From IMG/VR virus record IMGVR_UViG_3300017713_000017, positions 1 to 40,118 of that record: a stretch of DNA of 40,118 bases; one strand, given 5' to 3'. Shown here piece after piece: positions 1-7,578 of the stretch (positions are counted from its first letter, which is position 1; each line of letters begins with the position of its first letter). Origin of the DNA: a virus. The notes below the pieces were generated by a model that made no database searches, had not been told where the DNA came from, and worked only from the letters and a program-made list of their open reading frames with translations. A program made the translations under genes and the position numbers.

Positions 1-266
1 CTTTGTGAGAACTCTTGAAATGTAAATGATCTATGTCTTAGTATTTGTCTTGCGATGTCTCTTGTTGTATTGATCTCTAGACAGATATTAACCATTTCAA
101 AAGGACTCCAATGTTTATGTTCCTTGAGATAGTTTAATAGTTTTTGCGCTGTTGATTTGTTATTTTGATTTGATGGGTTCGATACTCTAGCGCAATGTGC
201 GACAATCTCTTGTAAAGTGTCATCTGTTCCGTTAGATGTATAGGATATTAGTTTTACATGACTCAT
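1..266 (-). CDS. thyX: Flavin-dependent thymidylate synthase ThyX (partial, 3' end outside window)
   Basis: The first 88 codons are present and the rest runs off the left edge. ThyX makes dTMP from dUMP using FAD, NADPH and methylenetetrahydrofolate, feeding phage DNA synthesis. The family signature RHR-x7-S is visible at residues 77-87 (RHRSFTFQEFS), preceded by the usual helical N-terminal half with W53-S-P-F. The ATG at 266 overlaps the stop of the upstream gene as ATGA, so the two are probably translationally coupled. ThyX is a common phage replacement for ThyA in marine viruses. The motif makes the assignment firm despite truncation. Confidence 0.93.
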   Translation of the reverse strand, partial: MSHVKLISYTSNGTDDTLQEIVAHCARVSNPSNQNNKSTAQKLLNYLKEHKHWSPFEMVNICLEINTTRDIARQILRHRSFTFQEFSQ

Positions 267-967
267 AGTTTTACCTTTTCTAATTCTTTTGCGTATGATT
301 TCCAATTACTCAAGGGTTTTACTTTTAGAAACGTGATTAGTTTCTGATACTCCTCTTCATCCTCATCTGCAAGATTGTTGATCTCTACTACATGATTATG
401 TTCGTGTTTAGGATACTGATTATGTATATAACTCTTTTGGCAACTATATCGCAATGCTTCTTCCGATAGTACGTTGTGTTTAGAGTAAACTGTCTTTCTC
501 TTAACATATGTCTCAAATAATTCCGATAATGGATTGAGTTTAACAAATATGATGCTCATGTTTGTTTGTCTTACTGCGTCATAGTATTTTGTAGTATTTT
601 CCATTCCGTATTGTTCTGGGTCATATAATAGACTATGTGACTTGTTCTTATGATAGTTTACATATTCATAATTCGTACTATTTTCATTTTCCGTAATTGC
701 TGGTTTTAATACCTGTCGCAAACCTGACGTATTCATTTGAGAATATAAGTCTTCTACAGTGCTTGTTTTCTTTACATCTAGAAACATAAATTTGTTATGT
801 CGTCTTTCTTTAACACTGCTTGTAACACCAAAGACTGGCATGTTATCAACGTCTAGTCTAGTAACCACATCAAGTTTTTCAAATCCCTCATGCTCTGCTA
901 TGAGGTATCTTAACCAATCTCCAAATTCACATGGAAAATATGATACTAATACATTATTCATTTGCAT
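263..967 (-). CDS. Conserved-type hypothetical protein, 234 aa
   Basis: I do not recognise a family with confidence. The protein is soluble, has no signal peptide or membrane segment, and is rich in Tyr, Asn, Lys and Glu. The N-terminus (VLVSYFPCEFGDWLRYLI) loosely recalls sulfotransferase-type P-loop starts, but no PAPS-binding motif is clear. There are two nearby starts, at 967 and 961; both overlap the end of the upstream SGNH gene. The 3' end shares ATGA with thyX. It belongs to the same tightly packed minus-strand operon. Confidence 0.75.
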   Translation of the reverse strand: MQMNNVLVSYFPCEFGDWLRYLIAEHEGFEKLDVVTRLDVDNMPVFGVTSSVKERRHNKFMFLDVKKTSTVEDLYSQMNTSGLRQVLKPAITENENSTNYEYVNYHKNKSHSLLYDPEQYGMENTTKYYDAVRQTNMSIIFVKLNPLSELFETYVKRKTVYSKHNVLSEEALRYSCQKSYIHNQYPKHEHNHVVEINNLADEDEEEYQKLITFLKVKPLSNWKSYAKELEKVKL

Positions 968-1667
968 ACTCTAACATTTTATTTGCTATAAATTTTTGAC
1001 TAACTTCATTTGGGTGATTATCTACATCACTAGTTATATAACCATCTTTACCATATTCTTTTGTAAGCAACTCTGCCATACTAAATCCTTTATATGCTTC
1101 ATTACCAAGTGGGTGTTGTGTTATAAGACTTGGTGGCCAAATACAAGTATCCGTTCCTTGACAAGAAATATATTGTATATTTAATTTTTCACATATGACT
1201 TTTAAAGCATATATGTAATTTATGTTCGTGTTTGTGTATTGTTTCATAGTAGGAATTGATGCTGAGTTATTTTGTATAGGAAAGTTTTTACTAAAACTAT
1301 CATCATACCATTTTTCAATTAATGTATTCTCAACATCTTGATATGTTTTAACATCACGACCCCACCTATAAAGACCTTCCCATGTATTGATACTTACATA
1401 TTCTCTATTACTATTCACTAAAAAATCTTGTCTTGTCCATTGAGACCACATAACAAATACATGACTCACATCATTATTCATTATTGCTTCTAGTGTTCTA
1501 TGATATATTGCATGGTTACCATATCCACTTCTAGCAGTATTAATAACTTCACAATGCAGTTTTTCACCTACAATCTCTGGCCACATCTTAAAATCAAGTG
1601 GTTCAGGCATTGCATATTTTGGTTGATTTTTATCTGAAAAAGAATCTCCACCAACAATTATTTTCAT
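954..1667 (-). CDS. SGNH/GDSL-like hydrolase-fold protein
   Basis: Block I GDS(F) lies at residues 7-10 with the nucleophile Ser9. A block II-like ARSGYGN follows near residue 45, and DNHPNE near the C-terminus supplies the D-x-x-H pair. This is the SGNH esterase/acyl-hydrolase arrangement, in a 237 aa single-domain protein with no signal peptide. SGNH proteins of this type recur in marine T4-like phages; the substrate is unknown, and de-acylation of a surface glycan is only a guess. A second, divergent SGNH copy lies at 3762-4373. Its start overlaps the end of the endonuclease VII gene by 4 bp. Confidence 0.8.
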   Translation of the reverse strand: MKIIVGGDSFSDKNQPKYAMPEPLDFKMWPEIVGEKLHCEVINTARSGYGNHAIYHRTLEAIMNNDVSHVFVMWSQWTRQDFLVNSNREYVSINTWEGLYRWGRDVKTYQDVENTLIEKWYDDSFSKNFPIQNNSASIPTMKQYTNTNINYIYALKVICEKLNIQYISCQGTDTCIWPPSLITQHPLGNEAYKGFSMAELLTKEYGKDGYITSDVDNHPNEVSQKFIANKMLEYANE

Positions 1668-2110
1668 AACTGTTTCCTTACATATGATAATACTTTGATT
1701 GCTATATCTTCATTGTCTTGTAGATTACCCATGATTGAATTACATGGTTGACATATGATTCCTCTAAATTTCCCTGTCTTATGATCATGGTCATAAGTCC
1801 AAACTGTTTTCTTCATTGTTCCTTGAAACAACTTATACGCATTTAAAATATCTTTTTCTGATCTCTTACAACAATCACATAGATGATTATCAGGTACTGC
1901 CCCGATTTGTTTCTTTATCAATGCAACTTGTTTAGATGATTTCTTATCACACTCTATACAGTAATTCTTATATTCTGCTTCACCGTTCTTATTGTATGAT
2001 CTATGAGCAAAGAGTTTCTTATGCTTTACTTCGTTACATCTGCGACATGTTTTTGTCGGTATGTGATTGTCTGACAACTCTTCAAATAATGGATTGATAT
2101 AAATGTTCAA
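1664..2110 (-). CDS. Recombination endonuclease VII-like nuclease (T4 gp49 family)
   Basis: The C-terminal half carries the endonuclease VII signature: D107-H-D-H-K-T-G, then GIIC(120)QPCN, with zinc cysteines at C78/C81 and C120/C123. An additional N-terminal pair of CxxC motifs (C22/C25 and C51/C54) could bind a second zinc. Endonuclease VII resolves branched DNA before packaging in T4. At 148 aa it is close to T4 gp49 in size. Standalone His-Me nucleases with this signature can also be homing enzymes, so resolvase is the family name and not a proven role. Confidence 0.85.
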   Translation of the reverse strand: MNIYINPLFEELSDNHIPTKTCRRCNEVKHKKLFAHRSYNKNGEAEYKNYCIECDKKSSKQVALIKKQIGAVPDNHLCDCCKRSEKDILNAYKLFQGTMKKTVWTYDHDHKTGKFRGIICQPCNSIMGNLQDNEDIAIKVLSYVRKQL

Positions 2111-2111
2111 C

Positions 2112-2333
2112 TTACTTCCAATCTGTTCTTACTACAAAATCTTCCTTATCTTTGTAACCTACTATATATCCACCTTTGTCATGACCAAGTTTAGTAGTGC
2201 CAGACTTTTCTACTGCGTAAGTATAACCAACATCATCTTTATATCCTAGATATGTGCCGTTTGATTTGTTTGCCCAAAACTTTGCAACTCTTTCACTTCT
2301 ATGTACTGTGTATCTCTCGTATTCTTTTTTCAT
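2112..2333 (-). CDS. Hypothetical protein, 73 aa
   Basis: Small soluble protein rich in Gly, Tyr, Lys and Asp, with two similar segments (YLGYKDDVGYTYA and YIVGYKDKEDFVV) suggesting a short beta-rich fold. No family recognised. It overlaps the next upstream gene by 4 bp (ATGA) and sits one base before the endonuclease VII gene, which supports it being translated. Confidence 0.65.
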   Translation of the reverse strand: MKKEYERYTVHRSERVAKFWANKSNGTYLGYKDDVGYTYAVEKSGTTKLGHDKGGYIVGYKDKEDFVVRTDWK

Positions 2334-2632
2334 ATTAAATATGCCTTCATTAATCCCATTGCTAATATTAATGCTAGAGCACCATTTAATAATATTAATG
2401 CTCTATCATGCCATAACATTCCTACTGTAAACCAACCAATTGTACCAAACACACTAAACCATAGATCAAACATTGGCATAGTGCCTGTTGCTCTACACGC
2501 CACTGCAGCTAGAATTAAAAATGATGATACCCACTTAATATACCATGATGCATCATACTTAGGGGTAATCTTCTTGAATACTCTAGATGAGTTTAATGCT
2601 TTGATTTTATCGTTGAGTTTTAAGTCGTTCAT
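2330..2632 (-). CDS. Small membrane protein, about three TM segments
   Basis: A 100 aa protein with a basic N-terminal 28 residues followed by hydrophobic stretches near residues 33-47, 56-73 and 79-98. No catalytic motif and no holin-specific signature seen. The likely location is the inner membrane. It is coupled to both neighbours by short stop/start overlaps. Confidence 0.7.
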   Translation of the reverse strand: MNDLKLNDKIKALNSSRVFKKITPKYDASWYIKWVSSFLILAAVACRATGTMPMFDLWFSVFGTIGWFTVGMLWHDRALILLNGALALILAMGLMKAYLI

Positions 2633-2847
2633 TATATTCCTAATGCCTTAGTTACTCCTTGTTCGTCTGTTGGTAATTTCTTACCTGATTGCAACCAATC
2701 TACCATTTGTTCAAAATAAAACGCTTCGTCCTCTTTGCCTTCGCTTATCAATTGTCTTGATGCTTCCTTAAAAAACTTCATGATTGCCATTTCATTTGAT
2801 GGTTGATCTGGTTTACTTTGATAATTTGCTTTTCGTTGATTGCTCAT
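2632..2847 (-). CDS. Hypothetical protein, 71 aa
   Basis: Mostly helical and charged (MAIMKFFKEASRQLISEGKE), with a polar N-terminal tail. Not recognised. Start and stop both overlap neighbouring genes by 1-4 bp, as expected in this operon. Confidence 0.65.
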   Translation of the reverse strand: MSNQRKANYQSKPDQPSNEMAIMKFFKEASRQLISEGKEDEAFYFEQMVDWLQSGKKLPTDEQGVTKALGI

Positions 2848-3062
2848 TTTACACTCCTTTTCAAGTCGTCTCTATTGTTGACAAATACTCTAATCAATCT
2901 TGATACATCAACAGATTCCTCTTTTAATGTTTTTGGATTAGTAAAAATAACTCTACAATTATTTGCTTTCAATTGTTCATATTCTCTATCATCTACAACA
3001 ACTGCGTTATCTGTATGTTTACGCCAATCGTGTGATGAATAACCTAATATATCATTACTCAT
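2844..3062 (-). CDS. Hypothetical protein, 72 aa
   Basis: A longer reading frame opens at 3119, but the start at 3062 (MSNDILGYSS) is preferred: its ATG is embedded in the end of the small gene at 3055-3177 (ATGAGTAA overlap), and extra N-terminal residues would lie wholly inside that gene. The product is a small soluble alpha/beta-looking protein, with REYEQLKANNCRVIFTNPKT in the centre. No family recognised. Confidence 0.65.
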   Translation of the reverse strand: MSNDILGYSSHDWRKHTDNAVVVDDREYEQLKANNCRVIFTNPKTLKEESVDVSRLIRVFVNNRDDLKRSVK

Positions 3063-3177
3063 TATCATCCTCTCTTTTGTTTGGTTGTTCTTTGTTCCAT
3101 GCATAAAGCATAAAACCAATCAGACCAAATATAAGAAACAGTGGTATCAATGCGATAATAATTTGTTGAAATTGCAT
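3055..3177 (-). CDS. Small single-pass membrane protein, 40 aa
   Basis: Starts MQFQQIIIALIPLFLIFG, giving one transmembrane helix at about residues 5-27 followed by a charged tail (KEQPNKREDDNE). The ATG at 3177 overlaps the deformylase stop as TAATG, and its own stop overlaps the next start. This chain of overlaps is the main evidence that so short a frame is a gene. Function unknown. Confidence 0.6.
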   Translation of the reverse strand: MQFQQIIIALIPLFLIFGLIGFMLYAWNKEQPNKREDDNE

Positions 3178-3692
3178 TATATAAACCTATGGTCCTTTTG
3201 TACTTTCTTTGGTCTAATTACTTTTTTCATTGACCATCTTGTTTTACTTTTCATGTTAAAAGTAATACCATCTAGATGATCGTTCTCATGTTGAAAACAC
3301 TTTGCCTCATAGCCAACCAATTTTGCGGTATGCGTTTTACCTTTATTGTCTTGATATGCAACCTCAATTGCTTTTGGTCTTTTAACTTTTACTAATATTT
3401 TTGGAAATGATAAACAACCTTCTTCATCAACCATTTCTTCCGTTGCTTGTGTAATAATCATTGGGTTGTATATTACTGTCGGTTCTTTAAAATGTACAAA
3501 GTAACTACAACCAATACAAAAAAATCTTTCTGTTATTCCAACTTGATTTGCAGCCAATCCAATACCACCAGATTCAACCATCAGTGTTTTTAATTCTTTT
3601 TCAAACTCATCACTATACGAACTAGGTTCACATGGAATACTAATTTGATTTAGTGTTTCATGCGGCCAGTGATACACTTTTAGTTTAGTCAT
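3177..3692 (-). CDS. def: Peptide deformylase
   Basis: Removes the N-formyl group from new proteins. All three motifs are present: GIGLAANQ (43-50), EGCLS (91-95) and HENDH (135-139), giving Cys93, His135 and His139 as metal ligands and Glu136 as catalyst. At 171 aa it is full length for a bacterial enzyme, unlike the shortened deformylases of cyanophages, with a basic C-terminal extension after residue 145. Marine phages use deformylase to keep host or viral protein maturation going. It lies in the same window as a phage tmRNA and a phage bS21, both translation factors. Confidence 0.95.
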   Translation of the reverse strand: MTKLKVYHWPHETLNQISIPCEPSSYSDEFEKELKTLMVESGGIGLAANQVGITERFFCIGCSYFVHFKEPTVIYNPMIITQATEEMVDEEGCLSFPKILVKVKRPKAIEVAYQDNKGKTHTAKLVGYEAKCFQHENDHLDGITFNMKSKTRWSMKKVIRPKKVQKDHRFI

Positions 3693-3765
3693 ATTCTCTC
3701 ACCTTTATTAATACATACATTACAATAACTGTCACTACAATTCCTATAAAAAATAATCCTATCAT
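3685..3765 (-). CDS. Very small membrane protein, 26 aa
   Basis: The frame encodes MIGLFFIGIVVTVIVMYVLI plus a short charged tail (KVREYD): a single transmembrane helix and little else. The start overlaps the upstream gene's stop as ATGA, and the stop overlaps the deformylase ATG (ATGACTAA), so it exactly fills the gap. Function unknown. This is the smallest gene I would defend here. Confidence 0.5.
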   Translation of the reverse strand: MIGLFFIGIVVTVIVMYVLIKVREYD

Positions 3766-4373
3766 AAACTCATACCTTTGTCAATAATATTCTTTGCAAA
3801 GAAATCATGTGTTTTTTGTCCATAGTGACTATTTGTATCTGATAATTGATCATGCTGTAAATTTGATAAACATCTTCCACCAAGGTCTGGGTGTATAGGC
3901 CAACCCCAAAATCTGTCTTTATCTATTAAATCATATAAAGGATGTTGTATTATGAATTTTGCAGCTTCAAACATTTTATCTATTTTCATATGTGGCCATG
4001 GCCATAAGTCTTGATAGAATGTATAATTTAGATTCATTTGTTTTAGTGCTGATTGTAATGAGTAAAATAGATTTATATTTAAATTTGCTATTTGTTTAAA
4101 TTCTTCATCACTTATAGTCTGTAACCATTCTTGGCTTTCTTTGTTTGGTGTTTTTAATACTCTATACCACTCTGACCAAAACACATATACATGATCTATT
4201 TGTTTTTGTTGTATTGATCTAAGAACAGCATCACATATAAAATCATTTCCTACACCAGACTTAGAAACATTATCCACTTCAATATCTAACATATCTGTCC
4301 AAACAGAAATATTATTTTTTGTATAATCAGAATACTTAGGATGATGATTGCTGTCGCCTGCTACTATAATCAT
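3762..4373 (-). CDS. SGNH/GDSL-like protein (second copy)
   Basis: AGDSN at residues 5-9 gives the nucleophile Ser8, SKSGVGND near residue 37 is the block II Gly region, and DTNSHYGQKTH near the C-terminus supplies Asp and His. It has the same overall plan as the 954-1667 protein (VFWSEW here, VMWSQW there), so the two are diverged paralogues. At 203 aa it is slightly shorter. The start overlaps the dehydrogenase-like gene by 4 bp, suggesting joint expression, perhaps in surface-sugar modification. Confidence 0.78.
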   Translation of the reverse strand: MIIVAGDSNHHPKYSDYTKNNISVWTDMLDIEVDNVSKSGVGNDFICDAVLRSIQQKQIDHVYVFWSEWYRVLKTPNKESQEWLQTISDEEFKQIANLNINLFYSLQSALKQMNLNYTFYQDLWPWPHMKIDKMFEAAKFIIQHPLYDLIDKDRFWGWPIHPDLGGRCLSNLQHDQLSDTNSHYGQKTHDFFAKNIIDKGMSL

Positions 4374-5074
4374 ATATCTTTCTTTCTTTGTGTTTCATTA
4401 TAATCAATTAGTGAATCTAAGAATTTAAAATCAGTTGTATTAACAAGTCCTTTCATCACTTCAATATTCATAGGAAAACATTTACCACCCCACCCTAATT
4501 TTCCGTCATGACCTGGTACATCAAAATGATCATGTATCCACATACGCTCATCTGCAGCCATGGTATCTTTTAATTTGTTGTAATCTAATCCATGTTCTTT
4601 ACATAAGTTGTAAAGCATATTAGCAAAAGTAACTTTCTGAATAAAATATACATTTGTTGATAGTTTTGCCAACATTGCATATTCTGGTGTTGTGTAATGA
4701 AAATTACTATGAATAGAAACTTTGTTTAACATATTAAACTGTTCTGGTGTTCCACCTACTATAGATGTCTTAGGATACAAAGCATCGTAATCAGCGTATC
4801 TCTCTGTTAGAAACTCTGGGTACACTGCAAAGTTTGTATCTTTAACCCATGTAAATGGTATCGTTGATCTGATATACACACATGGGTGATTTGTAAGTTT
4901 CTTAGTGTAAATATCAACAGATGGTTCTGGTGTGCATATAAACACAGCATCTGCTTCTTGATAGATACAATGTTTACCCTGGTGTGGGTCATGTATCATT
5001 ACTTCGTGTTGTCTTTGAATTGTTTTGTGAGTTGCTTTACCAACTACTCCATAACCAATAATCGCTACTTTCAT
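4370..5074 (-). CDS. UDP-glucose/GDP-mannose dehydrogenase-like protein, short form
   Basis: The NAD-binding motif GYGVVG lies at residues 7-12, the family motif PEFLTER at 86-92, a KLSTN helix at 137-141, and the catalytic GWGGKCFP with Cys199. This family oxidises a nucleotide sugar to the uronic acid in two steps. At 234 aa it lacks the C-terminal UDP-binding domain of typical enzymes (about 390-450 aa) and ends about 35 residues after the catalytic Cys. It may be a minimal enzyme, dimerise differently, or act on another substrate. Flanking SGNH and glycosyltransferase-like genes fit a glycan role. Confidence 0.88.
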   Translation of the reverse strand: MKVAIIGYGVVGKATHKTIQRQHEVMIHDPHQGKHCIYQEADAVFICTPEPSVDIYTKKLTNHPCVYIRSTIPFTWVKDTNFAVYPEFLTERYADYDALYPKTSIVGGTPEQFNMLNKVSIHSNFHYTTPEYAMLAKLSTNVYFIQKVTFANMLYNLCKEHGLDYNKLKDTMAADERMWIHDHFDVPGHDGKLGWGGKCFPMNIEVMKGLVNTTDFKFLDSLIDYNETQRKKDI

Positions 5075-5078
5075 TATA

Positions 5079-6020
5079 TTATTCGTAAGTTGTCATAGAT
5101 ACGCCATCTTGTTCTCTAGTGACTTTTCTTACCCCTTTTACATTTTCTACTGTTTCATTTATTTTTCTATTTGCAATAGACTTTTGTTTTTTCATTTTAT
5201 TTCTATGTCTAGTTTGCAATGATCTATATTTTCTTTCTAATGCTTTTACTTTGTCTTGTTTCTTTTCTTCTTTTGCAAGTTGTGATGTTCTAAGTGATAC
5301 GTTTGCTGATACTAACAATAGTACTGCAAGAGGGTCAAACACAAATATGAATATGATAATCAATGCTCTTACGGCATGATCTAACATGTCTTTTGCATCA
5401 TCACCATATATTAATTCTGCAATATATTTTATGGGCCCTACGTCTGCCTCTTGTATTAATACTTCTCTTTCTAATTCGTATTTCTGATTATTAAGTTGTA
5501 TAATATTTTTATTTGCATCTGCGATAATTGTATTAAGTGCTTCTCTTTCGTCTTCTTGTTTTTGTCGTTCTTTAAGACCTCTAGTAACATATTCCATATC
5601 AATATATTTGTCAAGAGCTGCATCTAATCTATCTAATGTATTCTGCGATCTATCAATTTGTTTTTGTTCAAATGCAATTTGATTATCAAGTTGTGTTATT
5701 AATAATACATTATTATTTGTAGGATTAACTTGTTCTAAGTGTGCCTTTGATAAGAAACCAAAGATACCAATTGATGTGATAAAGATTAAAACTATTACTG
5801 CGATAAACAGATATGTTTTTAGTGCTAGACTAACAAGTTTGTTTCGCCAGTTTTGATATAACCAAGATGCTGTAACTAGTTTTCCAACCTCTAATACTCC
5901 ACCCATAACTGCGATCTCCAATGCAGCACCTGTGAAGATTGCCATAAGTCCTACAATAGAGTAGAATGCCGCAACGACAGAAATACTTATTGCTGATAAA
6001 AATGTTAATATACCAATCAT
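5079..6020 (-). CDS. Membrane protein with central coiled coil, 313 aa
   Basis: Hydrophobic segments lie at about residues 3-30, 34-52, 68-92 and 214-237. Between the third and fourth is a long heptad-like coiled coil (about 100-190), and the C-terminus after 240 is strongly basic and helical. Proteins of this plan are common in marine T4-like phages but have no established role. The topology would put the coiled coil on one membrane face and the basic tail on the other. No enzymatic motif. The stop lies 4 bp before the downstream start. Confidence 0.75.
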   Translation of the reverse strand: MIGILTFLSAISISVVAAFYSIVGLMAIFTGAALEIAVMGGVLEVGKLVTASWLYQNWRNKLVSLALKTYLFIAVIVLIFITSIGIFGFLSKAHLEQVNPTNNNVLLITQLDNQIAFEQKQIDRSQNTLDRLDAALDKYIDMEYVTRGLKERQKQEDEREALNTIIADANKNIIQLNNQKYELEREVLIQEADVGPIKYIAELIYGDDAKDMLDHAVRALIIIFIFVFDPLAVLLLVSANVSLRTSQLAKEEKKQDKVKALERKYRSLQTRHRNKMKKQKSIANRKINETVENVKGVRKVTREQDGVSMTTYE

Positions 6021-6163
6021 TTATCTTTCTCTATATTTGATTCAACTATATGCCTTACTAATGTAGTCCACGGGTTGAAATCAATATGTTTACTGCAACC
6101 CGAAGTTAATAAAAACAGAAACATTAACAAGAATGTTAATTGTATCATAATGTTACTAGGCAT
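6017..6163 (-). CDS. Small lipoprotein, 48 aa
   Basis: A hydrophobic signal peptide (MIQLTFLLMFLFLLTSGCS) ends in a lipobox-like LTSGC with Cys23, so the mature product would be a lipid-anchored peptide of about 26 residues. ATG at 6163 (or at 6148, six codons in); the stop shares ATGA with the next gene. Small phage lipoproteins can be outer spanins, but no inner-spanin partner overlaps it in another frame, and the endolysin is 16 kb away, so the role is open. Confidence 0.6.
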   Translation of the reverse strand: MPSNIMIQLTFLLMFLFLLTSGCSKHIDFNPWTTLVRHIVESNIEKDK

Positions 6164-6170
6164 ATTATAT

Positions 6171-6476
6171 TTAGTTGATCTTTTGGAACCCTACTGCGGC
6201 AACCACATACTTATCGTTATTGATGTGCATTATATCTTCCATAGAGGTGCTTCTTACTGCATCTTTTTTAGTTATCTTTTTGACGTTCTCGTTATTCCAC
6301 CAACCATCTTCAATGTTTTGTGTTAACATATATGCTTTTTCAAGTTGTTCATTAATAGATAAATTTTTATCCACTAATACATTGGCGACTTTTCCACCAC
6401 CTCCAAAAGCAACATGTTCCACAGTAACTAAATTATAGTTAGTCACGATGTCAAGATTTTTTTCTAGTTTATTCAA
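6171..6476 (-). CDS. Hypothetical protein, 101 aa
   Basis: Soluble alpha/beta-looking protein with a glycine run (FGGGGKVANVLV) and two Trp in GWWNNENV. It resembles small phage DUF proteins that bind no obvious ligand. Not recognised. Ten bases separate it from the upstream gene. Confidence 0.65.
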   Translation of the reverse strand: MNKLEKNLDIVTNYNLVTVEHVAFGGGGKVANVLVDKNLSINEQLEKAYMLTQNIEDGWWNNENVKKITKKDAVRSTSMEDIMHINNDKYVVAAVGFQKIN

Positions 6477-6486
6477 TTTTACATTC

Positions 6487-6723
6487 CTACTCTAAGTCGT
6501 CTTGTTTTCTTTTTACAATTTCTTTGATTTGATCAAAGTAACACCAATTAGACCCAAATGTAATTGCACCAACATAACCTAATGTTGTATCATAAGTTTG
6601 TGCATTTAAACTTGTGTCATTCTCAGCCGCAATATCAGTTTTTTCTGTTGCGATACCGATATTGATTATCTCACCTTGTCTACCTTTTTTATCTTCGATA
6701 GTATCACCTATATTAATTATCAT
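6487..6723 (-). CDS. Hypothetical protein, 78 aa
   Basis: The same frame is open from 6885, but that stretch lies over the upstream gene; the start at 6723 (MIINIGDTIEDKKGRQGEI) gives a small beta-rich protein overlapping its neighbour by only 11 bp. The opening residues look like a KOW/SH3-type barrel (GDTIEDKKGRQGEIINIGI). No firm family. Confidence 0.6.
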   Translation of the reverse strand: MIINIGDTIEDKKGRQGEIINIGIATEKTDIAAENDTSLNAQTYDTTLGYVGAITFGSNWCYFDQIKEIVKRKQDDLE

Positions 6724-7111
6724 GTATCCTCTCTGGTTTGTATTTGTTAGTAATCTGTTCGTTAAAGTCATATTTGAAACCTTGTCTTGTATTCCACAAC
6801 TGACCATAATCATTAAATAAAGTATTGTCACCTTCTGCGACATCACCAAATCTATCTTCGTATGTCTCGTAGTATTCCGAACCATGCATTATTTGAACTT
6901 CACTAGTACCTGCAAAGTTTTCTGCCGTTTCTTTATACTTCTTGTCCATTATCTTACAGACTTTTTTCTTAAAGTCGTTGTCATTAAGTCTATGTAAATG
7001 TCTCATATTAACATTTCTAAAGATCGTATGATAACTACCAAAAGGATAACCATCCTCTGGGTCATCATAGTACCTAACGTAAACTAAATGTATTGTAGAT
7101 TGAATTGACAA
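6713..7111 (-). CDS. Hypothetical protein, 132 aa
   Basis: Soluble protein beginning MSIQSTIHLVYVRYYDDPEDGYPFGSY (stopping after 20: MSIQSTIHLVYVRYYDDPED), with many Tyr, Asp and Asn. No domain recognised. The stop overlaps the 6487-6723 gene and the start is directly next to the upstream gene's stop. Confidence 0.65.
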   Translation of the reverse strand: MSIQSTIHLVYVRYYDDPEDGYPFGSYHTIFRNVNMRHLHRLNDNDFKKKVCKIMDKKYKETAENFAGTSEVQIMHGSEYYETYEDRFGDVAEGDNTLFNDYGQLWNTRQGFKYDFNEQITNKYKPERIHDN

Positions 7112-7300
7112 TTAAGCACACTCCATTTCAACAATTTCGTCAACATTATCCCAATCAATACTAAGTAGGTCTATGTTATCAACCTCCATAATTTTCATGA
7201 TTGCATCATTTTTGTTAATTACATTATCTTTAACTTCTTTGATAATCTTATCAACTGCTTTTTCGGCAACATCCATTGCCCACTGTTTTACTTTACTCAT
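7112..7300 (-). CDS. Hypothetical protein, 62 aa
   Basis: Short helical acidic protein (MSKVKQWAMDVAEKAVDKII start, two C-terminal acidic helices). The ribosome site GAGGAGTTAATATAATG is strong. A candidate promoter (7334-7362) lies inside the upstream gene. Confidence 0.65.
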   Translation of the reverse strand: MSKVKQWAMDVAEKAVDKIIKEVKDNVINKNDAIMKIMEVDNIDLLSIDWDNVDEIVEMECA

Positions 7301-7488
7301 TATATTAACTCCTCATCTAGTTGGTTATATTTAATAATATCATTTGTTTGTTTCTTTGTCAACCCATAATCTTTTACAGGATTAAGAACAAAACGAGAAC
7401 ATTCAGACACAAATGGGTCTGTAATAAATGTCCCATAGTAATTGAAACCAAGTTTATTATCGGTCTCATAGACTTTTACAGTTTTCAT
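7300..7488 (-). CDS. Hypothetical protein, 62 aa
   Basis: Start chosen at 7488 (MKTVKVYETDNKLGF) because GAGGTTAATATG gives a good ribosome site there; an upstream ATG at 7506 has none. The same leader sequence GAGGTTAATATG precedes the gene at 27345, also directly after a TAACCC-type promoter. First gene of a transcription unit. No family recognised. Confidence 0.65.
   Translation of the reverse strand: MKTVKVYETDNKLGFNYYGTFITDPFVSECSRFVLNPVKDYGLTKKQTNDIIKYNQLDEELI
7334..7362 (-). promoter_or_regulatory. Sigma70-like promoter inside gene 7300-7488
   Basis: TTGACA at 7362-7357, exactly 17 bp, then TATTAT at 7339-7334, on the minus strand. Predicted start near 7327, 27 bases before the ATG at 7300. 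It lacks the TAACCC upstream box of the other promoters. Being inside a coding region lowers certainty. Confidence 0.5.
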
Positions 7489-7517
7489 ATTAACCTCTTT
7501 CATCATCTTATATAACT

Positions 7518-7553
7518 ATAATATAGGGTTATTACCCCTAAGTCAAGGGTTAA
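7518..7553 (-). promoter_or_regulatory. Strong sigma70-like promoter with TTAACCC upstream box
   Basis: Minus-strand TTTAACCC is followed by TTGACT (7546-7541), a 17 bp spacer, and TATTAT (7523-7518). Predicted +1 is about 7511, 23 bases before the ATG at 7488. The spacer contains the inverted repeat TAGGG/CCCTA, a possible operator. One of six promoters in the window sharing the upstream box. Confidence 0.8.
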
Positions 7554-7578
7554 ATTATGGTTAAAAAGGCAAGGAAAA

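Noticed and set aside
6724-6885. N-terminal extension of the gene 6487-6723 up to 6885
   Set aside because: It lies entirely inside gene 6713-7111 in another frame and adds no recognisable sequence.
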